Source: Candidatus Melainabacteria bacterium (lineage in GTDB: Bacteria; Cyanobacteriota; Vampirovibrionia; Vampirovibrionales; JAJTHC01). Taken from it: a stretch of 9,262 bases of DNA. This document shows, piece by piece, positions 1 to 5,632 of this stretch (positions are counted from its first letter, which is position 1; each line of letters opens with the position of its first letter). Location of the stretch: NCBI GenBank assembly GCA_026389055.1, contig JAPLIO010000042.1:1-9262 (forward strand), in the 5' to 3' direction. The notes under the pieces were generated by a model. The model saw only the letters and a program-made list of their open reading frames with translations, had not been told where the DNA came from and searched no databases. The position numbers were made by a program, and so were the translations under genes.

Positions 1-178
1 TTCTCAACTTAGCTATTTGAGGTTACGGAAAAAGGTTTAGTGGGATGGGATAATGAGGCACGAGGAACGGAATTAGGGCGTTTACACCGAGTAAATAACC
101 GACATGAGTACCGCAGTAACAAAATTAGCACGCCCGATAGACCTTTTTCCGTAACCTCATTGAGTAGCTGGCTGAGAA
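1..178. repeat. Hairpin repeat, copy A (conserved 54 bp core inside a long inverted-repeat stem)
   Basis: A perfect 18 bp inverted repeat, GAGGTTACGGAAAAAGGT at 19-36 and its complement at 141-158, encloses the element. Pairing continues outward with gaps: TTCTCA at 1-6 with TGAGAA at 173-178, and AGCTA at 11-15 with TAGCT at 165-169, so the stem may extend beyond the window edge. Inside, GGGCG (76-80) can pair with CGCCC (131-135), and TTTAC/GTAAA around 81-95 forms a small apical hairpin. The core at 62-115 matches the complement of 5679-5732 with about three substitutions and two one-base indels, so the repeat is a family of at least two copies. Whether it is a mobile element or a structured RNA is unknown. 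I found no transposase nearby. Confidence 0.8.
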
Positions 179-230
179 GCTCAACGATGGCTTTCGCCAA
201 CCTGAGAATCAAAATGATTGTGTTAATCAT
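9..230 (-). CDS. Small ORF with strong RBS, read through repeat copy A; possibly an interrupted gene
   Basis: A 73-residue reading frame starts at ATG 230-228. It is preceded by AAAGGAG (complement of 238-244) seven bases upstream, the best Shine-Dalgarno match in the window. The first 25 residues (MINTIILILRLAKAIVELLS and a few more) form a plausible hydrophobic or amphipathic helix. From about residue 25 the frame runs into repeat copy A, and the sequence becomes basic and low in recognisable structure. Two readings fit: a real short gene into which the repeat was inserted, giving an altered C-terminus, or a chance ORF beside a real RBS. I do not recognise the protein. The window edge prevents looking for a resumed downstream half. 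Confidence 0.3.
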   Translation of the reverse strand: MINTIILILRLAKAIVELLSQLLNEVTEKGLSGVLILLLRYSCRLFTRCKRPNSVPRASLSHPTKPFSVTSNS

Positions 231-267
231 TTCTTAACTCCTTTCTTTATTTTGCTGATGTACCTCG

Positions 268-293
268 GGGACTGTTCCTAGCAGTCCCTTTTT
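268..293 (+). terminator. Intrinsic terminator-like hairpin
   Basis: GGGACTG (268-274) pairs perfectly with CAGTCCC (282-288) across a 7-base loop, followed directly by TTTTT (289-293). On the plus strand this is a textbook rho-independent terminator. No convincing plus-strand gene lies upstream inside the window, so it may end transcription entering from the left edge. Read on the minus strand, the hairpin would lie in the leader of the small ORF starting at 230, without a U tract. Confidence 0.65.
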
Positions 294-380
294 AAAACGG
301 TTTATAGCCGTAAGGTCTGTTGAACATCCACAAACTACACTGCACACATAAAGAAAGATGAGCCATTACTATATTATTGT

Positions 381-432
381 AAAAATAGTGGCAACTCAAT
401 AACCTGAAAAGCATCCACTATTTTTCAGGTTA
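381..432 (+). promoter_or_regulatory. Two mutually exclusive hairpins upstream of coaX
   Basis: AAAAATAGTGG (381-391) is perfectly complementary to CCACTATTTTT (415-425). TAACCTGAAAA (400-410) is perfectly complementary to TTTTCAGGTTA (422-432). The two right arms overlap at 422-425, so an RNA could form only one full stem at a time. The first stem ends in a T-rich stretch, as an attenuator would. The second right arm coincides with the first unit of the dyad repeat array. The sequence is AT-rich, so regulatory function is an inference. Confidence 0.35.
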
Positions 433-520
433 GAATTAACTATCTTTAGTTGTAAATCAACCACTTTTTAGGTTAAGATTAACTATGTTTTAGGTTAAAA
501 TTAACTACTTTTTAGGTTAC
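417..520 (+). repeat. 21-22 bp dyad repeat array (five units, last one partial) before coaX
   Basis: A unit close to ACTATTTTTAGGTTAAAATTA recurs with AGGTTA, or its degenerate form AGTTGT, at 427, 448, 470, 492 and 514, a spacing of 21, 22, 22 and 22 bases. Each of the first four units has its own dyad: GTTA with TAAC in units 1, 3 and 4, and GTTG with CAAC in unit 2. The array ends 11 bases before the coaX ATG. Spacing of two helical turns on one DNA face suggests an operator array for a helix-turn-helix regulator. The repeats are too short and lack spacers for CRISPR. Confidence 0.7.
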
Positions 521-531
521 CGAAAACTGCT

Positions 532-1347
532 ATGCCCTATGCAATTGATTTAGGTAACACCGCCCTAAAAGTGTTATTTCAAGACCCCAACACACACCAA
601 ACTCATCGGCTATACCACTGGGTGCTGGCAGGTTTTACCATTGAAATGCTAGCCAAAAACCTGCAAATGTGGCAAAAAACACTGCCTTTTAATAGCCCGC
701 TTACTTGGGTTTCTACCAACCCAACGGTTGAAAGCCAACTATTCCAACATCTTGATGCTACAGCCTTTACACCACTGAATAAACAACGGTTATTAACCCC
801 TGCCACCAATGGTGGTGTAGATTTTTCCTACTACCAAGCCAGTTGGGAAACCATGGGGATAGACCGTGTGTTGAATGCCCTGCATTATGCCCAGCATTTC
901 CCTAACGAAACGGGTATTTTAATTAACGCTGGTACTTGCACTACCGTAGATATACTCCTCAACGGGAAGGTGCATGGCGGTGGTGCTATTTTAGCTGGGG
1001 TGGGCACGTGGCAACAGGCGTTACCCCAACAGGCACCCCATTTGCCGTTACCCCTTGTTCTAACCAATGGTGCCTTTTTGCCCCCTTGTAACACCCACGA
1101 GGCTATTACCCATGGGGCTGGTTACCCTTATGCTATGGGGATTTTGGCTTATGCTCAGCAATTAGCCGTTTATTGGCAATCGCCTATCTTAAAGATGGTG
1201 GTTACAGGGGGGTATGGTGCGTGGCTACATCAGGCATTAACGGCTTCGATACCGCTTATGGGTAATTTTTCTCAACCCCCCATTACCTTGATTTTAGATG
1301 AAGACGGGATGGAAGAAGCTATTTTTGAAGCCATGACAAGGGTTTAA
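532..1347 (+). CDS. coaX: Type III pantothenate kinase (CoaX)
   Basis: This enzyme phosphorylates pantothenate with ATP, the first step of coenzyme A synthesis, in the cytosol. The 271-residue product is of normal family length. Visible ASKHA-fold motifs in order are: DLGNTALK at 6-13 (phosphate loop); GIDR at 109-112, holding the family's catalytic Asp; NAGTCTTVD at 132-140; GGGAILAG at 149-156; THEAITHG at 188-195; and a C-terminal VVTGG. The first position of the NAGT motif is Asn where family members normally have Asp, which is worth checking. The ATG at 532 is chosen because DLGNT begins five residues later, as usual. No clear Shine-Dalgarno is present. The dyad repeat array runs to within 11 bases of the start. 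The gene stands alone and converges on the minus-strand gene at 1344-2072, sharing two bases of stop codon. Confidence 0.92.
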   Translation: MPYAIDLGNTALKVLFQDPNTHQTHRLYHWVLAGFTIEMLAKNLQMWQKTLPFNSPLTWVSTNPTVESQLFQHLDATAFTPLNKQRLLTPATNGGVDFSYYQASWETMGIDRVLNALHYAQHFPNETGILINAGTCTTVDILLNGKVHGGGAILAGVGTWQQALPQQAPHLPLPLVLTNGAFLPPCNTHEAITHGAGYPYAMGILAYAQQLAVYWQSPILKMVVTGGYGAWLHQALTASIPLMGNFSQPPITLILDEDGMEEAIFEAMTRV

Positions 1348-2072
1348 GGCATTTGTTCTGGCTTTACTATATTTTTCCAAAAGGAAACTGTTTTACTTTT
1401 AAGGTCTCCACCCATCGTTTGGATTTTGCTGCCCAAGGTTTGCATATACTTGGGGGTTTCCTTCAAGAACTTAACCCCTTTGCTGGCACTTTCTGAAATG
1501 CCTCCCCCTAGCTTCTGGAACAAGTCATTCCAAGCTGGGGCGTGCCAAAAGTGTTTGTAATGCAGGATGGCAGCCCCTGCCAAGGTTGAAAGCGTTAGGG
1601 CTTGCCCTAACCGATTAAAGCCTTTTAGCTGTTCCTTAGGGCTTTCTGCGGAAAAGGCTCCGTAGCCCCCTCTAAATAGCTGTATGCCTGCACCTAAAGC
1701 CAAGCCACCCGCTAGCAACGGAAATAAGGTGCCAGCACTAGCAGCTGCTACAATGCCATAGCCTAGGGCTACTGCTCCGCCTGTAACCAGTAACGTTTGG
1801 GTTGTGCCTTCTTTGGCGTAATTCCATGTTTTGCGGATGGGTTCTAATGCCAAATCAGCAAAACCGAGGGTAGCTCCTTTCAAGGTTGCCCCTGTGTTAC
1901 GGAAGATGGCATCGCTAACAGACCCGTTAGCAGTTGTTGCTGGAGGTGGGCTAGTAGTAGCGTTGGTAGGCGGAGCCGTTGTAGGTGGGGTAGTAGGGGC
2001 TACTTCTCTTGGGTTAGCGGGTTGATTGTTTGCAAAATAGGTAGGATTGGCTTGTGTGGGGTGGATATTCAC
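1344..2072 (-). CDS. Hypothetical Pro/Thr-rich membrane protein
   Basis: I do not recognise this family. Taking GTG at 2072-2070 as start gives 242 residues, beginning (initiator Met) NIHPTQANPTYFANNQ. Residues 16-49 are a low-complexity Pro/Thr/Ala linker. Residues 93-133 are strongly hydrophobic and Gly/Ala-rich (ALGYGIVAAASAG, LLAGGLALGAGI), enough for two membrane segments. Residues 158-171 form a weaker third. The C-terminus is Lys-rich and soluble-looking. The frame stays open upstream to 2219, but that extension is translated from the MITE-like element (2128-2265), and the Met at 2141 lies in its terminal repeat. GTG is therefore preferred; AAAGG lies 11 bases before it. The stop codon TAA overlaps that of coaX on the other strand. 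A membrane location is inferred from composition only. Confidence 0.65.
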   Translation of the reverse strand: MNIHPTQANPTYFANNQPANPREVAPTTPPTTAPPTNATTSPPPATTANGSVSDAIFRNTGATLKGATLGFADLALEPIRKTWNYAKEGTTQTLLVTGGAVALGYGIVAAASAGTLFPLLAGGLALGAGIQLFRGGYGAFSAESPKEQLKGFNRLGQALTLSTLAGAAILHYKHFWHAPAWNDLFQKLGGGISESASKGVKFLKETPKYMQTLGSKIQTMGGDLKSKTVSFWKNIVKPEQMP

Positions 2073-2127
2073 GATGTGGAGAGCCTTTGGGGTTTTAATT
2101 TGAAAATAACGCTTGCTATAAGCTATA

Positions 2128-2265
2128 ATACCAATTGACATATTAAATAGCGTGTTTTTGTAGGGGCGTGATTCATCACGTCCGCTCCACAATCCCCAAA
2201 CGGATGCGATAAATCGCACCCCTACATAGAGAAGGCTATACGCTATTTAATATGTCAATTGGTAT
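2128..2265. mobile_element. MITE-like nested palindrome (138 bp, no ORF of its own)
   Basis: A perfect 26 bp inverted repeat lies at 2128-2153 and 2240-2265, beginning ATACCAATTGACATATT and ending GTCAATTGGTAT. A second, imperfect 25 bp inverted repeat is nested inside at 2160-2184 and 2201-2225 (GTAGGGGCG...CCCCTAC, 20 of 25 positions paired). All five differences between its arms are transitions. Each inner arm is itself a small palindrome (CGTGATTCATCACG and TGCGATAAATCGCA). This architecture is typical of non-autonomous miniature elements. Because TA occurs inside the symmetric ends, a TA target duplication is possible but cannot be proven here. The element supplies a spurious N-terminal extension to the reading frame of the gene at 1344-2072. 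Confidence 0.75.
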
Positions 2266-2297
2266 AAAAAAGTACCCACTTTGTGCTATCCCACTTA

Positions 2298-2344
2298 AAC
2301 AAAAAGGTCTTCGGCTTTTTTTACAAGCCAAAGACTTTTTTGTT
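2298..2344 (-). terminator. Intrinsic terminator, probably bidirectional
   Basis: Two 20-base arms, 2298-2317 and 2325-2344, are complementary at 18 positions around a 7-base loop. On the minus strand the stem reads GTCTTTGGCTT / AAGCCGAAGAC and is followed by TTTTTGTTT. Both mismatching columns become G-U pairs on one strand or the other. It lies 24 bases past the stop of the small gene at 2369-2554, whose transcript it most likely ends. The A-rich lower stem would also give a U tract on the plus strand. Confidence 0.8.
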
Positions 2345-2368
2345 CAAGGAGTAAAAGAAAGAAAAAAA

Positions 2369-2554
2369 CTAAACCCCTAAACCCACCTTACGAGACTTAC
2401 TTTCATCAGGCGAAAGCTCTTCTATCGCTTGATAAATGGTTTTCAACATGGTTGCTGCTTGTTCAGGCGTGGGGTTCGCTGTTTCATTACGAACATAAGC
2501 TGCCGTAATTTCTTTTGCCATTGAAATTTTTAAATCTTTTGTCATGGTATTCAT
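2369..2554 (-). CDS. Small helical protein resembling the N-terminal part of MucR/Ros regulators
   Basis: The product is 61 residues, starting MNTMTKDLKISMAKEITAAY. The stretch EITAAYVRNETANPTPEQAATMLKTI is split here as EITAAYVRN (17-25) and PTPEQAATMLKTIYQAIEEL (29-48). It resembles the segment before the zinc finger in MucR/Ros transcription factors (pattern I..AYV.N......L...I..A...L), but no Cys or His zinc site is present. That similarity is from memory and weak. The ATG at 2554 is preferred over an upstream in-frame GTG at 2578 because AGAGAG lies 11 bases before it; a second ATG three codons on is also possible. It lies 54 bases after the Gly/Tyr-rich gene and directly before a terminator, so the two are probably cotranscribed. 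DNA binding is not established. Confidence 0.6.
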   Translation of the reverse strand: MNTMTKDLKISMAKEITAAYVRNETANPTPEQAATMLKTIYQAIEELSPDESKSRKVGLGV

Positions 2555-2608
2555 CGGGGTACACACTCTCTTTAACACAACAGATAAAACAGACTAAGCA
2601 TTCTACTA

Positions 2609-3067
2609 TTACGCAGACCACTCACTCTTTACAAGCCGTCTTCCCGTAGCAGCTTTCGCAATACTACCAGGGGCTGAAAAAATCCCTCGTATTGCAAAGC
2701 TAGCCAATACGCCTATGGCTATCATGGCAACCCCTGTCAGGAGCAAATCAAACGTTTTTTCTTTCCCTGATGTTTGATGAAGCCATCTCTCTGAAAAGAT
2801 GCTTGGACGATGTTCTGGGCTACCATCATCCGTAGAAGGCCCGTGGTAAAGGGGAAAGTCAATCATCGGCATCACTTGGGCTTCGTTTAATGCAGGGGCT
2901 GGCATAGCGGGGTTGACTGGTGAACCCGTACTATAGCCACCCGCATTATTGTAAATATAACTGCCAAAATAGCCACTGCCTAGCACACTACTGGGGTACA
3001 TGCCATAGCCACCACCGTAGCCATAACCGCCCCCACCGTACATACCGCCGTAACCTGTATACGCCAT
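2609..3067 (-). CDS. Gly/Tyr-rich single-pass membrane protein, unknown function
   Basis: The product is 152 residues with three visible zones. Residues 1-45 are extremely rich in Gly and Tyr (YGGMYGGGGYGYGGGYGMY), a low-complexity sequence likely to be disordered or self-associating. Residues 46-106 are Pro-containing and polar. Residues 107-126 (DLLLTGVAMIAIGVLASFAI) form one clear transmembrane helix, followed by a basic tail (TGRRLVK). With no signal peptide, and Arg/Lys after the helix, the N-terminus is predicted to lie outside the cytoplasm, though this is uncertain. AGGA lies 11 bases before the ATG at 3067. A terminator just upstream separates it from the YgfZ-TPR gene, so it should have its own promoter within 3068-3144. 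I do not recognise a family. Confidence 0.72.
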   Translation of the reverse strand: MAYTGYGGMYGGGGYGYGGGYGMYPSSVLGSGYFGSYIYNNAGGYSTGSPVNPAMPAPALNEAQVMPMIDFPLYHGPSTDDGSPEHRPSIFSERWLHQTSGKEKTFDLLLTGVAMIAIGVLASFAIRGIFSAPGSIAKAATGRRLVKSEWSA

Positions 3068-3144
3068 TATACTGCCAATCCTGCTTGATTTCTTAGGTGA
3101 AGGAAAAACAATTATCCCTAAATCACCTGAATATACAATAGAAT

Positions 3145-3167
3145 AAAACCCGTTTGCTTTGGGTTTT
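3145..3167 (-). terminator. Short intrinsic terminator after the YgfZ-TPR gene
   Basis: AAAACCC (3145-3151) is perfectly complementary to GGGTTTT (3161-3167) around a 9-base loop. On the minus strand the stem ends in GGGTTTT followed by ATTCT, 19 bases after the stop codon at 3187. The 7 bp stem is short and has only three G-C pairs, so termination may be partial. Confidence 0.5.
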
Positions 3168-3186
3168 GTGCTAGATGCCGTTGTTT

Positions 3187-5061
3187 TTATAAAAAGGGAA
3201 CCACTTTTTCTTGCAGAGTTTTCATTTGTGCCAGCGGTTGTAAATCGCCTCTGGTTGAAGCCACAGGAATACCACTAGCCAACACCTCTGCCGTTGCTTG
3301 GAAATGCTGCAAGGCAAACAACGTTTCTGCCCACTGCAAGTACGCTTGAGAATGCTTTGGGTTGAACGTAATAGCCTGTTCAAAAGCACTAGCCGCCGCT
3401 TCTAGCTGGTGTAATTCCAAATAAGTGGTACCCAATCCATAATGGGCTAAAGCGTCTGTTGGGGCAAACTGCAAGGCGTGCTGAAACAGAGCAATTTTTT
3501 CTTCTAGCTTTTTTTGGTGATTAGACAAGGCGTCTGCTTCAGAAACTTCAGCGATAGGTGCCGATTCTTGCTGTTGCATAGCGGCTTTTTTTGCCATAGC
3601 TTCCGCCATTTTTAAGCCCATTGCCACGCTGGTTGCCTTGGCTTTGTAATGTTCCGCTTGGTCTTTATCATTCAACTTTAGCCAAAAGACGGATAAATTC
3701 GTATACGCCATCACATGCTTATCGTTTTTTTCAAGCAATTGGTGCATCGTTTCAATGGCTTCTTCATAACGGGCTAGCCTGCTAAGCAACACCCCTTTGG
3801 TTTCGTAAGCTTCTAAAAAATTAGGATGACTGGCTAGCAGTTGGTTCAGCACTTGCAACGCGGCTTCTGTCCTGTTTTCCACAAAATGACCCATCGCCAC
3901 TTCATGCAACCGCTGGGCGGATTGCGTGCTAGCTTGAGAACGGGTCGCCTCATCATCATTAACAGGTGAAGCGGAAGGAAAGCCTTCTTTAAAGGGTAGC
4001 AGGACAATTTCTAAAGCAATGGGTATTGATTGAGAATTGCCCAGTTGTAAAGTGAAGGGCTGAACTTGCACCCCAGGTAGACGAAAAGCTCTGTTAAGAT
4101 AAGCTAGCCCATAAAGGGTTTGGGTGGCTTCATCTATCACGCCCGAAGTGATGAGTGCCACTTTTTTATCTGCTAAAAACACCTGCCACGGCTGACTTGC
4201 ATTTTCCGTTAGCATAGATTGTAACGGCTGTGCTGAATGGGTAACCAAGTTAAGCTTAACGCCCATGAGCGTTTGCTGAACACCCCCATAAGTGCGAACG
4301 CGTGCGACGGTTTCTTGTCCTAAAAAACACCCCTTGGTGTAGCTAACAGTCCAATGTTCTAAGCCTGTTTCGGGTAATTGAACGGTTGGAGATAAATCGG
4401 TACCCCAAGCAGGGATGCCCCATAAACACTGCAAGGCTTTAAACGTAGAAAAATCTAGCGATAACGTCCCTTCTGCTGGCTGATAGGGTTCCGTTAGGGG
4501 GGCTAGCAACACCTTGGCATTCAATGCTTCGCCTTGAGACCCAAACACCCAAAACGGAGCCGTAATTTTATAAGCCGCTGTTTGTTCATCACCCCTAATC
4601 GAATTGGCTTTTTGATGGGTAGAAACACCACCACTCCAGTGGGCAACCACCTGCCATTGTGTGGTTGCATTGGTGCAAGTAAATTGCTCCATTATTTTAA
4701 ACCGAAGCACTTCTTGTTCAAACGCACTGGCTAAAACCGAAGGCACCAACGCATAAAACACCGTCTCTTCTGCCCGATGCAGTGAAAACACCGCTTGCAG
4801 ATACGCTTTTTTATCTAAAAGCGTATTGGCATGCCCTTTGCCAACAGCTAAAGCTAGCACGTCGTTACTGGTACGGCGTTGCAAATAGCCCGCTATATCT
4901 GCTCCTTCTAACTTGAAAATGCTGATAGCTGTGTTTTCAGGGGTATTCAATTCAACCCAAACAGACCGATTCTCTTCAACCAGTCTAGCCAGTGTTTCGG
5001 CTAAATGGGGTAATAAAATCAGTTTATCTGCTAGTTGGGCATCAACCGTTGAGGGGTTCAT
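3187..5061 (-). CDS. ygfZ: YgfZ/GcvT-like iron-sulfur protein fused to C-terminal TPRs
   Basis: YgfZ-family proteins bind folate and support maturation or repair of iron-sulfur enzymes; they are related to the glycine-cleavage T protein. In this 624-residue product, residues 45-350 look like a complete YgfZ: LEGADIAGYLQRRTSNDVLA at 51-70 is the usual N-terminal match, and the family signature KGCFLGQE with the key Cys245 is at 243-250. YgfZ is normally about 300-350 residues. Here an acidic/Ser-rich linker (about 360-382) leads to TPR-like helical hairpins at about 387-454 and 535-605, separated by an Ala/Lys/Gln-rich insert (480-520). It starts 5 bases after the glutaredoxin stop with no obvious RBS, suggesting translational coupling in a two-gene operon. 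The TPRs are inferred to recruit partner proteins; which partners is unknown. Confidence 0.85.
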   Translation of the reverse strand: MNPSTVDAQLADKLILLPHLAETLARLVEENRSVWVELNTPENTAISIFKLEGADIAGYLQRRTSNDVLALAVGKGHANTLLDKKAYLQAVFSLHRAEETVFYALVPSVLASAFEQEVLRFKIMEQFTCTNATTQWQVVAHWSGGVSTHQKANSIRGDEQTAAYKITAPFWVFGSQGEALNAKVLLAPLTEPYQPAEGTLSLDFSTFKALQCLWGIPAWGTDLSPTVQLPETGLEHWTVSYTKGCFLGQETVARVRTYGGVQQTLMGVKLNLVTHSAQPLQSMLTENASQPWQVFLADKKVALITSGVIDEATQTLYGLAYLNRAFRLPGVQVQPFTLQLGNSQSIPIALEIVLLPFKEGFPSASPVNDDEATRSQASTQSAQRLHEVAMGHFVENRTEAALQVLNQLLASHPNFLEAYETKGVLLSRLARYEEAIETMHQLLEKNDKHVMAYTNLSVFWLKLNDKDQAEHYKAKATSVAMGLKMAEAMAKKAAMQQQESAPIAEVSEADALSNHQKKLEEKIALFQHALQFAPTDALAHYGLGTTYLELHQLEAAASAFEQAITFNPKHSQAYLQWAETLFALQHFQATAEVLASGIPVASTRGDLQPLAQMKTLQEKVVPFL

Positions 5062-5066
5062 TGGCG

Positions 5067-5432
5067 TTAAGCAGGAATGGTAAAAGCGGTATCAGGGAAG
5101 GCTTTTTTTAGTTCGGCTTCCAGTTCGCCATTTTGTAGCATTTCTACCAAAATATCAAACCCGCCTTGAAATTCACCATCAATGAAAATTTTTGGCAACG
5201 TGGGCCATTCTAACACTTCATTCAGGTACTGGCGTTTTTCGGGGTTTTCCAATACATCTTGCATTTCAAAGGGCAAGCCCACTTGTTGGAAAATTTGGGC
5301 AGTTCGCATAGCAAACCCGCATTTTGGCTGAGTTTTCGTACCTTTGGAATAAATCATAATTTTATTGCTGGTTAATTCTTCAGCCATTTCTTTGGCGATA
5401 GGGTGAGTGGTATCTAGGTCAAGCATCATCAT
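5067..5432 (-). CDS. grxD: Monothiol glutaredoxin, Grx4/GrxD type, with CGFA in place of CGFS
   Basis: Monothiol glutaredoxins carry and deliver [2Fe-2S] clusters, bound with glutathione. The 121-residue product has the expected motifs: IMIYSKGTKTQPKCGFAMR with Cys38 as cluster ligand, WPTLP at 76-80 (cis-Pro loop), and the GGFD glutathione-binding turn at 90-93. The usual CGFS is CGFA here (codon GCT, one base from TCT). The N-terminus is three tandem ATG codons. AAGGA lies 11 bases before the first, so that one is taken as start. The gene heads an operon with the YgfZ-TPR gene 5 bases downstream, consistent with a joint role in iron-sulfur protein maturation. Family assignment is firm; the effect of Ala41 is not known. 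Confidence 0.93.
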   Translation of the reverse strand: MMMLDLDTTHPIAKEMAEELTSNKIMIYSKGTKTQPKCGFAMRTAQIFQQVGLPFEMQDVLENPEKRQYLNEVLEWPTLPKIFIDGEFQGGFDILVEMLQNGELEAELKKAFPDTAFTIPA

Positions 5433-5465
5433 GGTGAAAGTATTCCTTACAGTTAAAACAAAGGG

Positions 5466-5508
5466 TTAATAAAAAAAGACTATAGAGATATAGTAGCTGA
5501 AATGTTAC
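5466..5508. promoter_or_regulatory. Candidate overlapping divergent promoters between grxD and rpoZ
   Basis: ACTATAGAGATATAGT (5479-5494) is a perfect dyad with a 4-base centre and offers a TATAGT -10 box on each strand. On plus, TTAATA at 5466-5471 is 17 bases before TATAGT (5489-5494), which would give the rpoZ run a leader of about 300 bases containing repeat copy B. On minus, GTAACA (complement of 5503-5508) is 18 bases before TATAGT (complement of 5479-5484), pointing to grxD. The assignment is by consensus match only, in AT-rich DNA. The rest of 5433-5632 shows nothing else I can support. Confidence 0.35.
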
Positions 5509-5632
5509 GGGGTTTCAATCTGCCATTCTGAAAAAATAAGAAAACGATAAGATTTCAAAACAAAAAGCGAAAGAAAAAAGACAAGGTCGTTTTTTTATGG
5601 TTTAATAGAGAAACAATTTGATATGTACCCTT

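Noticed and set aside
1..178. Integron attC site
   Set aside because: The ends lack the RYYYAAC/GTTRRRY pairs in the right layout, and it is the central core, not the ends, that is conserved between copies; no integrase is present.
40..237. Plus-strand ORF of 65 codons across repeat copy A
   Set aside because: No Shine-Dalgarno, and almost entirely within the palindromic repeat; the encoded sequence is the translation of a hairpin.
417..520. CRISPR array
   Set aside because: The units are about 22 bp, contiguous and degenerate, with no unique spacers and no cas genes nearby.
2073..2219. N-terminal extension of the Pro/Thr-rich membrane protein up to ATG 2219 (or ATG 2141)
   Set aside because: These codons fall in the MITE-like element or just after it, and read as translated repeat (for example GRDESRPY); GTG 2072 gives a more natural N-terminus.
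3095..3128. AGGTGA/TCACCT inverted repeat upstream of the Gly/Tyr-rich gene as an operator
   Set aside because: Only 6 bp arms 22 bases apart; expected by chance in a region of this size.
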